Part shown: one piece after another, positions 34,701-43,611 of the stretch
Numbering within the stretch: the first letter of the stretch is position 1
Layout of the letters: each line of letters begins with the position of its first letter
Origin: Erythrobacter crassostreae
Lineage (GTDB): Bacteria > Pseudomonadota > Alphaproteobacteria > Sphingomonadales > Sphingomonadaceae
NCBI RefSeq assembly: GCF_019204045.1
Contig: NZ_JAGSPC010000001.1
Coordinates: 1,054,001 to 1,118,000, forward strand
Direction of reading: 5' to 3'
Length of the DNA: 64,000 bases
Notes under the pieces: generated by a model
What the model was told of the DNA's origin: nothing
Databases searched by the model: none
The model's input: the letters and a program-made list of their open reading frames with translations, nothing else
Made by a program: the position numbers and the translations under genes

Positions 34701-35224
34701 ATGGTCGTCCGTTCTTCAACGACAGCAACTCGCGTGAACAGAATGCGCTTCTCTATGTTCCGACTGGCGTGAACGATCCGAACGTATCACCAGACAGCGA
34801 TCCAGCTGCTGTCGCTGCGCTTCTTTCGGCTTTGAACGACGGAACCGGCCTGATCAGCGATCTGAACTGCAAGTTCACCCCTGGTCAGACAGTTGAACGT
34901 AACCAGTGCCGTAATGAGTGGTTCTTCGATGTTGACATGCGCTTTAGCCAGGAACTGCCATTCATCGGTAGCCTGACCGGCATCACCGAAGATCGCCTCG
35001 AACTGTTCGTGGACTTCGATAACTTCCTGAACCTGCTTGATGCGGGCTGGAACACTCGCCGTGCACTCGGCGGTTTCGACGGCCGCGTTGATCTGGTTGA
35101 TGGTGCGTATGACGACGAAGGTCGCTATATCATCACCAACTTCAACAACGGTTCTTCGGAAGCCAACACGTTTGAATCGAACAGCGCATGGCGCATTCAA
35201 ATCGGTGCCCGCTACGAATTCTAA
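31778..35224 (+). CDS. Oar-like TonB-dependent receptor with N-terminal carboxypeptidase-regulatory domain
   Basis: 1148 residues. A signal peptide (KLKYLLAASVVSLSAAATIA, cleavage after APAAAQ) is followed by a beta-sandwich carboxypeptidase-regulatory-like domain (~28-110; QVADADGNVLPGATVTI). The plug (~125-260) starts near VIVVTGARASV. A large 22-strand-type barrel ends with the aromatic C-terminal strand WRIQIGARYEF. Outer-membrane import of a bulky substrate (peptide, siderophore or glycan) powered by TonB-ExbBD; the substrate cannot be assigned. Strongly biased codon use (C-ending codons and CGT for Arg) suggests high expression. A terminator follows at 35251-35280. Confidence 0.95.
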   Translation: MKLKYLLAASVVSLSAAATIAAPAAAQTITSGIEGQVADADGNVLPGATVTITDERVGSTRTATAGGNGEFRIGSLPPGGPYTVTVTATGFEGQTVENVFTSISGNTGFNFALARTAAGGTDNVIVVTGARASVTQLAVGPGTAFDTETLEAFPSITRDVRDIIRIDPRVSLERSNDVDRISCLGGNDRANTFTVDGIIQSDAFGLNGTPFAARNSLPLPFDVIEQTSVEFAPFDVEYSDFTGCLVNVVTKAGSNKFSGSAFITYFDGGMQANEVEQADGSIDPFNAGEEKRWGATLSGPIIPDRLFFSLGYEEVDLGDGFNGGPGAPGVDFVTQAQFDRFAQIANDVYGQDIGGIPTQTAEANVRYFGRLDAVINDSHRLEATYQRLEETNVEPDFGGDNFGGINSFEDEGTISDYYSLRLYSDWSDTVSTELRVSRAEVGDVQGPLGFGEAQSDNPTVRLVVGVDGPGDIGTLSTGPGIFRSANQLDTKIDQARFIMNVDAGNGHFFKIGAELNDLEVFNLFAVNATGSLYFNNLDDFQNGLLSGGTEIFPNNDEIFDGRAIAGDINVAPGFDINNAAALFSRRTYSVFAQDEWQATDQLNVTAGVRVQLYDGDAPVVNPLFQQRFGFTNANSFGRLDPVILPRLAATYDLDNDGFFSNSRITAGVGVFSGGDPVVFFSNAFSNNGFSTGLGTSNNCGAGEITIDPVSGQPIVLNGGTFTGIPQCIVNAGEAQASAGRADVQSTNPDFDIPTAMRANIGFASEIGAESGFFSGWNLNVDYIYTRFIDTLSVVDLVQVVDTGEGLNGFTVDGRPIYRPIDPLNAGCNAVLQGTGGTPPVYTGVTDPCFATGLDDFLQLTNGPTLESHNASLILRKRFSEGLLTEGGSVNVNFGYAFSDSQQTINFRSSTATSNFDNSPAFDRQNLAVSQSGFETRHNITASLFFREEFIDGFDTGFGIFFRASEGRPYSLVFDDGRPFFNDSNSREQNALLYVPTGVNDPNVSPDSDPAAVAALLSALNDGTGLISDLNCKFTPGQTVERNQCRNEWFFDVDMRFSQELPFIGSLTGITEDRLELFVDFDNFLNLLDAGWNTRRALGGFDGRVDLVDGAYDDEGRYIITNFNNGSSEANTFESNSAWRIQIGARYEF

Positions 35225-35250
35225 TTCGTCGGCACCTGATAAAAATCAGA

Positions 35251-35280
35251 AACGGCGGGGCCCTCGGGCTCCGCTGTTTT
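35251..35280 (+). terminator. Rho-independent terminator after the TonB-dependent receptor
   Basis: A 13-base stem (35251-35263 with 35266-35278, two G-T pairs) with a two-base loop, followed by TTTTCGTTT. It lies 26 bases after the receptor stop and just before the convergent kinase gene, whose stop is at 35284. Confidence 0.8.
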
Positions 35281-35283
35281 CGT

Positions 35284-38235
35284 TTAGGCCTGTTGCAATT
35301 CAAACTGTTCCGATGAACCGCGGTCAGCAAGCTCCAGAAGTTCCTCGGCCAGAGCCTTCTGAACCGCGCTGGATTGTTTGCTCCGCAGCGCGCGTTCCAG
35401 CGCAGAGGCCTGTTGGCCCAGATCCTCTTCTCCAAACATAGCGGCAGTTCCGGCCAATTTGTGGACCAGCCGCGTTAGCTGCTCACGTTCGGACCGGGGT
35501 ACTCCGTTTTCCAGCGTCCCATCGCGCGCGGCAAGGCGCACCGCTTCGACAGCCTCTTCGCGCCGCATCAGCCATCTGCGGGTAAGCTCGCTTGGGTTGT
35601 GGGGCGTGCTGGGTGCAGGCGCCGCAGCCGAATGAATGGCCGAGTTTCGATCTCCATCCGCGTCGGTGCGCTCGAAAGCGATCGGAGGCTCAGATACTTC
35701 CGCGTCGATCTCCAAAATACGGGTCGGCAGCCAGCGTTGAAGCGCGCGTGCAATTTCAGAAAAAACGAATGGCTTGGCGAGGTGCGATTGCATGCCCGCA
35801 TCGCGCGCCGCGGCGACATCTTCGGGAAATGCATTTGCCGTCAGCGCGATGATCGGCAGGATGTCAGGCCCGATACCCTCGGCCCTGATGGCGCGCGTGG
35901 CCGCGTATCCATCGCAGCCGGGCATCTGGATATCCATCAGCACCAGATCATAGGGCGAGCCGCGCATCATGCTGTCAATCACCATTGAAATCGCTTCGTT
36001 CCCGTCATGGGCAAGTGCGACGCTTTGGCCGCAGCGTTCAAGCATCTCTGTTGCAAGCATCCGGTTCACGTCGTGATCCTCGGCCAAGAGGATGCGTGCG
36101 TGATGCGGCAGGTCGGCAAGCGTGATCGGCGTAGACTCAGGCGCGGGCCGCCGCGCAGGTGCCGCGCGTTTGGCGGGGAGCGTCAGCGTGAAACATGACC
36201 CAACCCCTGCTTCGCTTTCAACATCGATAAAGCCGCCCAGCAATTCGGCGAGCTGGCGGCTGATTGTAAGGCCAAGGCCAGTCCCGCCAAAGCGGCGTGC
36301 GGTATTGCTTTCTTCCTGAGTGAAGGGATGGAACACCGATTCAAGGCGCGAGCTGCTGATCCCGATACCGGTGTCGACCACACGCACGCTGAATTGATCA
36401 TCATCAACGCTATAGACGACATCAATGGTGCCGCTTTCAGTGAACTTCACAGCATTGCCGATAAGATTGAGCACAATCTGCCGCAGGCGCAGACCATCGG
36501 TCATAACCCAGCCGCTGGCACTCTCGTCAGACCCATCGCCAACGGCCTCCCTTTCAAGCCGTAACCCAAGGCCCTTTTTCTCAGCATTCGGCATGTGCAG
36601 CGCGGTGCATTCTTCCAGCGTTTCATGCAGGTCGATCGCGGCCTGATCGATAGATATCTGTCCGGCTTCGATTTTCGAAAGGTCGAGGATATCGTTGAGC
36701 AGCAGCATCATGGACCGCCCCGACTGGACGATCATTTCCGTTTGCCGCCGCTGGTCATCGTCTAAATCGCTTTGCAGCATCAATTCTGCAAAGCCGAGGA
36801 CGCCGTTCATCGGAGTGCGAATTTCATGGCTCATATTGGCAAGAAATTCCGACTTTGCCCGGACCGCGTTTTCGGCATGGTGACGAGCCCGTGTGAGGAG
36901 CAGCTCGAGCTCAACGCGTTCGGTCACGTCGCGGGCTGAAACAACAATCCCTTCAGCCTCACCGCTTTCGGGGTTAAAAGCGAGTCCACATTCTGCTTCG
37001 ATATAAACGGCGCTGCCATCAGCCGCATCGAGAAAACGCCGGTAAGTAAAGCGCTCCTTTTCAGACTCGCGCGATACCAAACGGTGCTGCGCCAGACTTA
37101 TCCTCTCGCGAGCGTCCTGATGCATGCGGTCGGTCGCAAACTGCCCGACAAAGATTTCGGGCTCTGCGTTCAGGACATCGCGCACCGAAGGTGAGGCATA
37201 GGTGCAGCGGCCTTCGATATCATACCGCAGCACCGCATCGGTGATGTTTCCGGCGAGCAGATCCAACTGACGTTTGCCATCGGCCAGATCTTCAACAATC
37301 CGCTGCCGTCCCGCAAGGATCGCGGCGACCGGTAATCCTGTTAGGAAATTTGCCGCAATGAAAGCTTGCACTATATGCACTTGGGCTGTTGGTGAAAGAC
37401 CAGCTGCCTCAATCGGGCCAAAACCAGCCCAAGTCATTACGCTCGCCACAATGGCAAGTCCGAAGACATACAATGCCGTGCCCAAGCTTCCCAACCGGAA
37501 TGCATGCAGCAGCGCAATTGGCGGGATTAGAAACAGCAGCGGATAGGCATCTTGCCTGAAAACAAGAAACGCGCACGCCATCCCGCCGCCAAGCAGAGTA
37601 ATGCGCTCTACCCAATCAAGCCCTATCGATGCCGCGCGTTGCTGCCAAGCATCGTAAGCCAGAAGAGAGGCCGGGACGATTAGGATCATACCCATCGCAT
37701 CGGTCAACAGCCATGAGCTCGCCAGCGTCCAGCTTGAGCCGGAATCCATGGCCATAGCGAGCGATGCTATCGCCGCAGAAGAAGCAGGGCCGACCAGCCC
37801 GCCCGCCCATACAAAACGCGCAAGGTCGGGCAATTGGGTCATGTCTGGCCGGGTTGATCCACCTCCCCGCGCGACGGCCACAACAATTGCGATATCAACG
37901 AGATTCGCGATCGAGAATATTGACGCTATCCAGATAGGCGTGCCGGAAAGAGTGTTAGAGAGAATGCTGGCGATAAACACTCCGAGATAGAAAGGGATGC
38001 TGTTCGCGACGCGCGCCCGCAGCAGGAGCGCGACTGCAAAGGCGTTTGGAACCCAAACGCTGGCGAGGGTGGAATCGAATTTTGAAAGTGACAGGCTCAA
38101 CATCGCGAGCGCAAAGAAGCCCACCGAAGCGGCGAGCGCAAAAATCACGCTGTTCGCATCGATGCGGGGCATCTTTATCGAGGCCTTGCCGCAGTCCGTG
38201 CTGTCGGAGTTTGCGCGGTCGATTCTGCTCTCCAT
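35284..38235 (-). CDS. Hybrid sensor histidine kinase: MASE1-PAS-HisKA-HATPase-REC-Hpt
   Basis: 983 residues from ATG 38235 (MESRIDRANS). The frame extends 58 codons upstream, but that part is Arg/Pro/His-rich and overlaps the divergent gene's leader. Order: MASE1 membrane sensor with about eight helices (~25-300; VWVPNAFAVALLLRA), PAS (~320-430; LDLLAGNITDAVLRYD), HisKA with FLANMSHEIRTPMNG, HATPase with LNLIGNAVKFTESG, REC with DLVLMDIQMPGCDG and the ILLAEDHDVNR acidic pocket, then Hpt with RLVHKLAGTAAMFG. All phosphotransfer residues are present, so it is a full phosphorelay protein with a separate output regulator elsewhere. The signal is unknown. Confidence 0.93.
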   Translation of the reverse strand: MESRIDRANSDSTDCGKASIKMPRIDANSVIFALAASVGFFALAMLSLSLSKFDSTLASVWVPNAFAVALLLRARVANSIPFYLGVFIASILSNTLSGTPIWIASIFSIANLVDIAIVVAVARGGGSTRPDMTQLPDLARFVWAGGLVGPASSAAIASLAMAMDSGSSWTLASSWLLTDAMGMILIVPASLLAYDAWQQRAASIGLDWVERITLLGGGMACAFLVFRQDAYPLLFLIPPIALLHAFRLGSLGTALYVFGLAIVASVMTWAGFGPIEAAGLSPTAQVHIVQAFIAANFLTGLPVAAILAGRQRIVEDLADGKRQLDLLAGNITDAVLRYDIEGRCTYASPSVRDVLNAEPEIFVGQFATDRMHQDARERISLAQHRLVSRESEKERFTYRRFLDAADGSAVYIEAECGLAFNPESGEAEGIVVSARDVTERVELELLLTRARHHAENAVRAKSEFLANMSHEIRTPMNGVLGFAELMLQSDLDDDQRRQTEMIVQSGRSMMLLLNDILDLSKIEAGQISIDQAAIDLHETLEECTALHMPNAEKKGLGLRLEREAVGDGSDESASGWVMTDGLRLRQIVLNLIGNAVKFTESGTIDVVYSVDDDQFSVRVVDTGIGISSSRLESVFHPFTQEESNTARRFGGTGLGLTISRQLAELLGGFIDVESEAGVGSCFTLTLPAKRAAPARRPAPESTPITLADLPHHARILLAEDHDVNRMLATEMLERCGQSVALAHDGNEAISMVIDSMMRGSPYDLVLMDIQMPGCDGYAATRAIRAEGIGPDILPIIALTANAFPEDVAAARDAGMQSHLAKPFVFSEIARALQRWLPTRILEIDAEVSEPPIAFERTDADGDRNSAIHSAAAPAPSTPHNPSELTRRWLMRREEAVEAVRLAARDGTLENGVPRSEREQLTRLVHKLAGTAAMFGEEDLGQQASALERALRSKQSSAVQKALAEELLELADRGSSEQFELQQA

Positions 38236-38328
38236 CGCATTTGCCCTTAAGAATGGTATAGAAAATCGGTATGAGTTCGGGTGGGATTGCCAGCACTGTG
38301 GATGAGAAAGGCGAGTGTTAGGTTCACT

Positions 38329-39054
38329 ATGACCCACGCGAAAACACGGTATTCGGGCGCCTTGCGCCGCCCGCGCTGGTGGGTGATTGCCCTCATCGTG
38401 CTCCTGCATCTCGCCGCGCTTTATGGGTTGGGGCGGGCACTTGCGCCGGAATTTACGGGTTCGGTCGAAGAGACTGTCGTGTCAGCTTTCACGGTGACAA
38501 TTACGGCGCCGCCCGACCCTCCTCCGCCGGAAAACGATCCCGAGCCAGATGAAGGCGCGCAAGGCGATCTGGGGCGGGAGGCAGTTCCGCAGCCGGTCAC
38601 AGCGCCCAAACCGAAAATCGAAACCAAACCCAGTCCCAAGCCGCAGGCATCTTCGACCGGCACTGCCAATCGGTCCGGCGCGCGCGCGGAAGGCGATGGC
38701 ACCGGAGCAGCCGGTAGCGGCACCGGCACCGGCCGCGGTAATCAGGGCGGCGGCCAAGGCGGCGTGGCAGTTACCAAGCCCGTCCATATCTCCGGCGCAA
38801 TTCAGAATGCGCGCGATTATCCTGTTCCGGCAGGCGGGCGAGAGGCGCGGCGCGGGACAGAGGTGATTGTGCGTGTGGTCGTGGGTGTTGATGGCCGTGC
38901 ACGGCAATGTTCCATCTACCGCCCAAGCCCCGATGCAGAGGCGGATCGCATCACATGCAACCTTGTCGAGAATCGCCTGAGGTTCCGCCCGGCGACGGAC
39001 CGAAACGGCAATGCCGTTGCTGCCCCGTTTTACTGGCGTCAGAGGTGGTTTTGA
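38329..39054 (+). CDS. TonB-like energy transducer
   Basis: 241 residues from ATG 38329 (MTHAKTRYSGALRRP). One membrane helix (WWVIALIVLLHLAALYGL) is followed by a Pro-rich periplasmic spacer (PPDPPPPENDPEPDE...) and a Gly-rich stretch (GAAGSGTGTGRGNQGGGQGG). The C-terminal TonB domain (~160-241) contains RGTEVIVRVVVGVDGRARQC and ends RQRWF. Members transmit the proton gradient to outer-membrane receptors; the receptor at 31778 is a plausible but unproven client. No exbB or exbD nearby. Divergent from the hybrid kinase. Confidence 0.82.
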   Translation: MTHAKTRYSGALRRPRWWVIALIVLLHLAALYGLGRALAPEFTGSVEETVVSAFTVTITAPPDPPPPENDPEPDEGAQGDLGREAVPQPVTAPKPKIETKPSPKPQASSTGTANRSGARAEGDGTGAAGSGTGTGRGNQGGGQGGVAVTKPVHISGAIQNARDYPVPAGGREARRGTEVIVRVVVGVDGRARQCSIYRPSPDAEADRITCNLVENRLRFRPATDRNGNAVAAPFYWRQRWF

Positions 39055-39166
39055 AATTGGAATGGGGCGCGAAATTTGATGCTGCAGAATGGTGGCATGA
39101 CTCACCTGTGCTGGTATAGGAGCCCCGTGAATTCAATCTTTCGATGGCCAAATCTGCGGAGCCCCG

Positions 39167-40207
39167 ATGACAACCAGCATTATTCATCCGGTCATCCTGT
39201 GCGGTGGCAGTGGCACCCGCCTTTGGCCTGTCAGCCGCAAGGCAAAGCCAAAGCCGTTTCTGCCTTTGATCGGTCACGAGACGCTGTTCGAACAGGCGGC
39301 AAACCGGGTTGCAGGCGACAACCGTTTTACCGCGCCCGTTGTGGTGGCTGGACCGCAACATATCGACTTAATCGAGGAACAGCTTTCCGGCCCGCACAGA
39401 TTGATAGTTGAGCCGTCGGCCCAAAACACCGCGCCCGCCATCGCGCGCGCCGCTGCGTTGCTGCCTGCAGATGATATCATGCTGGTTTGCCCGAGTGATC
39501 ATCATATTGCAGATTCGAGCGCGTTTCGCAGGGCGGCTCTGGCCGCCGCGGCCTTGGCACAAGATGACTGGCTGGTTTCTTTCGGGATCGCAGCGACAGG
39601 ACCGGAAACGGGCTATGGCTATTTGCATCACGGAGAGGCCTTGCCCGGCGGTTTCAAGATCGCAAACTTTGTTGAGAAGCCCGATCTGAAACGGGCAAAA
39701 GCGTATGTCGAGAGCGGCGAATATAGCTGGAATGGCGGCATTTTCGCCTTTCGGGCTGGCTACCTGATCCAGGAATTGCAGCAGCACCGGCCGGAAATGG
39801 CCGCATTGGTCGCGCAATCGGTTTCAGAGGGCAGAGAGGACGGCATGCGCTTTCATCCGGCGGCTGAGCCGTTCAGCGCCATTGAAGGGGATTCGATCGA
39901 TTACGCCGTGATGGAAAATACCCAGCGCGCGGCCATGGTTCCCGCCGATATGGGCTGGTCCGATATCGGCAATTGGGCGGCTCTGCAGGATGCGCTTGCG
40001 GGTGAAAGCGATGACGCTGGCAATGTTACCAAGGGCACAATTGATCTGGACGGATGTTCCGGCGTTTTGGCGATCAGCGATGGCCCGCGTGTCTCGGCAG
40101 TCGGGCTTGATGATGTCTGCATCATCGTTTCCGATGGTGAAGTGTTGGTGACCACACGTGACGGGGCCCAGCGCGTTGGTAAGCTGCCAGGGGCGGCAAA
40201 CCAGTGA
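39167..40207 (+). CDS. manC: Mannose-1-phosphate guanylyltransferase
   Basis: 346 residues, the short form without a fused isomerase domain. The nucleotide-binding signature CGGSGTRLWPVSRKAKPKPF lies at residues 12-31, and FVEKP and SWNGGIFAF follow. It makes GDP-mannose from mannose-1-phosphate and GTP in the cytoplasm for exopolysaccharide or glycan synthesis. The stop overlaps the start of the separate isomerase gene (GTGA), so the two enzymes usually fused in ManC/AlgA are here encoded side by side. Confidence 0.93.
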   Translation: MTTSIIHPVILCGGSGTRLWPVSRKAKPKPFLPLIGHETLFEQAANRVAGDNRFTAPVVVAGPQHIDLIEEQLSGPHRLIVEPSAQNTAPAIARAAALLPADDIMLVCPSDHHIADSSAFRRAALAAAALAQDDWLVSFGIAATGPETGYGYLHHGEALPGGFKIANFVEKPDLKRAKAYVESGEYSWNGGIFAFRAGYLIQELQQHRPEMAALVAQSVSEGREDGMRFHPAAEPFSAIEGDSIDYAVMENTQRAAMVPADMGWSDIGNWAALQDALAGESDDAGNVTKGTIDLDGCSGVLAISDGPRVSAVGLDDVCIIVSDGEVLVTTRDGAQRVGKLPGAANQ

Positions 40208-41022
40208 GCGGAAACGGAGCCCCATTCCAATTGCCGACCAAGATGGTTGAGAAGGTCTGGGGTCGTGATCAGCTACCTGCGTCTTTCAAAGCCCCTTCGG
40301 GAGAGCGGATCGGAGAGATTTGGTTTGAGCCGCCAGCCGAATTGCCGCAGCTGTTGGTCAAATACCTCTTCACCAGCGAGAAATTGTCTGTGCAGGTTCA
40401 TCCGGGCAATCACAACGCTCTGGACGGTGAAGCTGGCAAAGAAGAATGCTGGTTTGTGCTGCATGCCGATGAGGGTGCAAAACTGGCCATCGGTTTTGAC
40501 GAAGAACTGACATCGGAACAGATCGAACGCGCTGCTCGCGATGGTTCGATAGAGGGCCTGCTGACTTGGCACGATGTTAAAGCCGGTGACGTCTACTATC
40601 TTCCGGCCGGTACAGTTCATGCCATCGGGCCGGGTCTTTCGCTGGTCGAAGTGCAGCAGAACAGCGATACAACGTTCCGGCTGTATGATTATGGCCGCCC
40701 GCGCGAATTGCATCTCGAACGTGCATTGGCGGTTGCAGATGGCGGACCTTATCCTGCCGAGCAAATGGGAACTTCGACCGAGCGCGGCCAGACACTGGTA
40801 GACGGTGCCCATTTCCGGCTTGACCGGATCGAAGGTGCACCTGACGATCAGATCGTCAGCGCTTACCGTGCGGGCCTGTTGGTCCTGCCGTTGGAAGGCA
40901 CAGTGAGGAGCATTGATCGTGACGCCGCTGCCTGCGCCGGGGAATGTCTCTACGCAGCATCGATTGATGCGCTCGATTTCAGTGAAGCAGGCGTTACGCT
41001 TCTTACGAGACCCGCAGGCTAA
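40204..41022 (+). CDS. manA: Class I mannose-6-phosphate isomerase
   Basis: 272 residues, starting on a GTG that overlaps the manC stop. Zinc-site motifs are SVQVHPGNHNA and the GKEECWFVLHAD segment, with YYLPAGTVHAIG further on. It interconverts fructose-6-phosphate and mannose-6-phosphate, feeding the preceding guanylyltransferase. It is short compared with the ~390-residue classical enzymes, as expected for the compact bacterial form. Convergent with bphP. Confidence 0.92.
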   Translation: MSGNGAPFQLPTKMVEKVWGRDQLPASFKAPSGERIGEIWFEPPAELPQLLVKYLFTSEKLSVQVHPGNHNALDGEAGKEECWFVLHADEGAKLAIGFDEELTSEQIERAARDGSIEGLLTWHDVKAGDVYYLPAGTVHAIGPGLSLVEVQQNSDTTFRLYDYGRPRELHLERALAVADGGPYPAEQMGTSTERGQTLVDGAHFRLDRIEGAPDDQIVSAYRAGLLVLPLEGTVRSIDRDAAACAGECLYAASIDALDFSEAGVTLLTRPAG

Positions 41023-41025
41023 TTT

Positions 41026-41043
41026 GCTGGCGCTTTAGCCAGC
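41026..41043. terminator. Small hairpin between manA and bphP 3' ends
   Basis: GCTGGC (41026-41031) and GCCAGC (41038-41043) form a 6-bp stem next to both convergent stop codons, followed on the plus side by GGCTTTTAG. Weak but well placed as a shared terminator. Confidence 0.4.
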
Positions 41044-43611
41044 GGCTTTTAGTTCTGGCGCTTGACCCAGCAATTCTTCGATCTCGCTGCGTCCATAAGG
41101 TTTGCTCAGCAGTGACTCTGCACCCAGTTCCGCGATTTGATCGGCCATTTCCGCATAGCCTGTGGCGAGCACAAACCGGACCCCGCGCTCTTTGAGCGCC
41201 GCTGCCACAGGTTCGCTCGATTCCACGCCGAGGTTGAAATCGACAATCGCGAAATCGGGCAGCCGCTTCTCGATAGAAGTGAGAGCGCCTGCGACGCTGC
41301 TTTCGATCTGGACTGATTTGATGCCAAGGCGTTTGAGGCTTTCTTCCGTGTCTAGAGCGATGATCATGCTGTCTTCGACCACCAAAACATGATCCGGCAA
41401 TTGCAGCGCATCAAGTTCCAGCGTGCCCGTTTCGCTTCCTTGGTTTGCAGGGGTGAAGCTTTGCTTCTCGTCGCAGCTATCGATCGGGACAATGTATCGA
41501 CTGGGAATTGTGAAATCGGCTTCTAATCCGCCGAGTTTGAAACGCAGATCGGCATCGCCTTTAAGTTCATACGGGATAGAGCGCTCGATGATTGTCGATC
41601 CGAACCCGCGCCGCGAAGGCGGTTTAACAGGCGGGCCGCCGCGTTCGCGCCACCGAATTTCAAGGTCGCCGAAGCCGTTGAAGTTCAGCGAAACCGCCAG
41701 TTTTCCGGATCGGTCACAAAGACTTCCATACTTCGCTGAATTGGTCACGAGTTCGTGCACGACCAAAGCCAGAACGGTGTAAGCCTCTGGCTTGACCAGC
41801 ACGTCCTGTCCGGCGAGCTGGAACCGCTCCTTCTTCTCGTTCAGATACGCCCCCAGCTCTGTTTCGAACAAAGCGGACAGCGGGGCCGGTGCCCAATTCT
41901 GCCGCGTGATGTTGTCATGCGCCGATGCCAGCGCGGAGATCCGTCCACCGATAATCGAAGCAAAATTGGATACTGTCATCGCCTCGCTCTGGGATTGCGA
42001 GACAAGGCTGCGGATCAAATTGAGGATGTTGCGGACGCGGTGATTCAGCTCTGCGATCAGCAGTTCCTGCTGTTCCTGGGCGCGCTTGCGTTCAATCGCG
42101 ACTTCATCGGTCATGCGCAAAATCACTTCGAGCAGAGTGATGCGAAGCCCTTCCGCAGCCTGAACGTCAGCATCGCTCCATTCCGCACTCAGGCCTTCGA
42201 CCGTTTCTTTCCAAGCGCTAAAGCTGCTGCGGGGATGCAGCCTCTCACCGGGCGCAGCGATGGATTTTGCCGGGTTGCCCGCCCAAGTCACCTGCTGGCT
42301 TAACGGTTTGCGCCACAGCACCAGATAGTCGCGCGGGCTTCGCGAAATCGGCAAGATCATCGCCCCCGTGACCAGATCTGCGAAACTGGAGGCTTCGGGA
42401 ATTTGCTGCACAATGGAACTGGTCGCGATCACCGCGCTGCTCGGTGTGCTGCCAAGCGCAGGCATGATATCCGCGAACTGCTCTGGCGTAGGCGCGTTTC
42501 CGCGTCCGCGATATTGACCGCCCGCCCAAACCGAAATCCCGTCATGCTCAATCAAATCGCCTAGCAGCTCTTCGATCATGGGGAGGTTTTCTGTCAGCGT
42601 CGTGCCGCCCGCAAGTCGCATCATCAATTGGTCATGCAATTCCCGACCGCGCGCGCGGAGTTTTTCAGACTGATCGATCAGCATCCGGTCAAGCATCATC
42701 GAAAACATCTGGCTGAATGTTTCAGCAACGGTGCGCAGCGAATAGGCAGGCAGGCGCGGCTCGTAATGGTGACACGAGATCATGCCCCACAGTCTATCAT
42801 TGCGGACAATCGAGATCGAAAGCGACGCTTTGACCCCCATGTTCTTCATATATTGAACATGCATTGGAGAGTGGGATCGCAGCATGCTCATCGATAGATC
42901 AAGCGGTTCGCCCTTCATTGAGCGCGCGGGCTCAATCGGGATGGCTGCCGCATCCATATCTGCAATCACTCGAAACTTGTTGCGTTTGAACAGTTCGCGC
43001 GCTTGCTGGGGAATGTCGGCCTGCGGATACCTGAGGCCGAGATACGGCTCCAAATCTTCGCGGCGTTCTTCCGCCACCACTTCACCGCTCTCATCGGCAT
43101 GAAAACGGTAAACCATGACCCGGTCATAGCCGAGCATATCCTTGACCAATTTCGCAGCCATATCGCACAGCGAGCCAAGATCACGGATCGGGTCAAGACG
43201 CGTTAGAGCCGGTCCCACAAGGCTTAGGTGGTTGGCATAATGAGCATCGGCGTGCCGCTCAAACTCGAGAATGATGTTGCCGCGGCTCAGATGCACGGCG
43301 CAATCGAACAGCTTGCCGCCCGAGGTCAATCGGAGACCGAACAGCCGCTCGACAGTGTCGTCAGACCTTAGCCTTGAAACGGCATCTTTCAGGATGTCGA
43401 TGGCGTTCGGTACGAAGCAGTCGGCCAGCCGCGTGTTGATGGCCGGGTTGCTATCAATGTCCAATAAGTCAGCGCAATTTATCGAGTGACGGGCAATAAC
43501 CCAATCGTTGTTGACCGCGATCAAGCCGCCGAAGTTTTGAACGGCGCCGATGTGATGGATCGCTTCGCGGTCGCATTCAGTCAGTTGCGTCTGTGTGGGG
43601 TTAAAATTCAT
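41035..43611 (-). CDS. bphP: Bacteriophytochrome HWE histidine kinase with C-terminal receiver domain
   Basis: 858 residues. The biliverdin-binding Cys is Cys13 in LTECDREAIHHIG. The PAS-GAF core has VMVYRFHADESGEVVAE and YPQADIPQQAREL (DIP at 199-201), and LRSHSPMHVQYMKNMGV contains the conserved chromophore His (~251). The PHY tongue has PRSSF (460-464). The kinase is HWE type: AELNHRVRNILNLI with His524, HELVTNSAKYG, and IRWRERGGP. A receiver domain ends the protein (VLVVEDSMIIALD; FAIVDFNLG). It senses red/far-red light. Its start overlaps the heme oxygenase stop by four bases (ATGA), so chromophore enzyme and photoreceptor are coupled. Confidence 0.95.
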   Translation of the reverse strand: MNFNPTQTQLTECDREAIHHIGAVQNFGGLIAVNNDWVIARHSINCADLLDIDSNPAINTRLADCFVPNAIDILKDAVSRLRSDDTVERLFGLRLTSGGKLFDCAVHLSRGNIILEFERHADAHYANHLSLVGPALTRLDPIRDLGSLCDMAAKLVKDMLGYDRVMVYRFHADESGEVVAEERREDLEPYLGLRYPQADIPQQARELFKRNKFRVIADMDAAAIPIEPARSMKGEPLDLSMSMLRSHSPMHVQYMKNMGVKASLSISIVRNDRLWGMISCHHYEPRLPAYSLRTVAETFSQMFSMMLDRMLIDQSEKLRARGRELHDQLMMRLAGGTTLTENLPMIEELLGDLIEHDGISVWAGGQYRGRGNAPTPEQFADIMPALGSTPSSAVIATSSIVQQIPEASSFADLVTGAMILPISRSPRDYLVLWRKPLSQQVTWAGNPAKSIAAPGERLHPRSSFSAWKETVEGLSAEWSDADVQAAEGLRITLLEVILRMTDEVAIERKRAQEQQELLIAELNHRVRNILNLIRSLVSQSQSEAMTVSNFASIIGGRISALASAHDNITRQNWAPAPLSALFETELGAYLNEKKERFQLAGQDVLVKPEAYTVLALVVHELVTNSAKYGSLCDRSGKLAVSLNFNGFGDLEIRWRERGGPPVKPPSRRGFGSTIIERSIPYELKGDADLRFKLGGLEADFTIPSRYIVPIDSCDEKQSFTPANQGSETGTLELDALQLPDHVLVVEDSMIIALDTEESLKRLGIKSVQIESSVAGALTSIEKRLPDFAIVDFNLGVESSEPVAAALKERGVRFVLATGYAEMADQIAELGAESLLSKPYGRSEIEELLGQAPELKAAG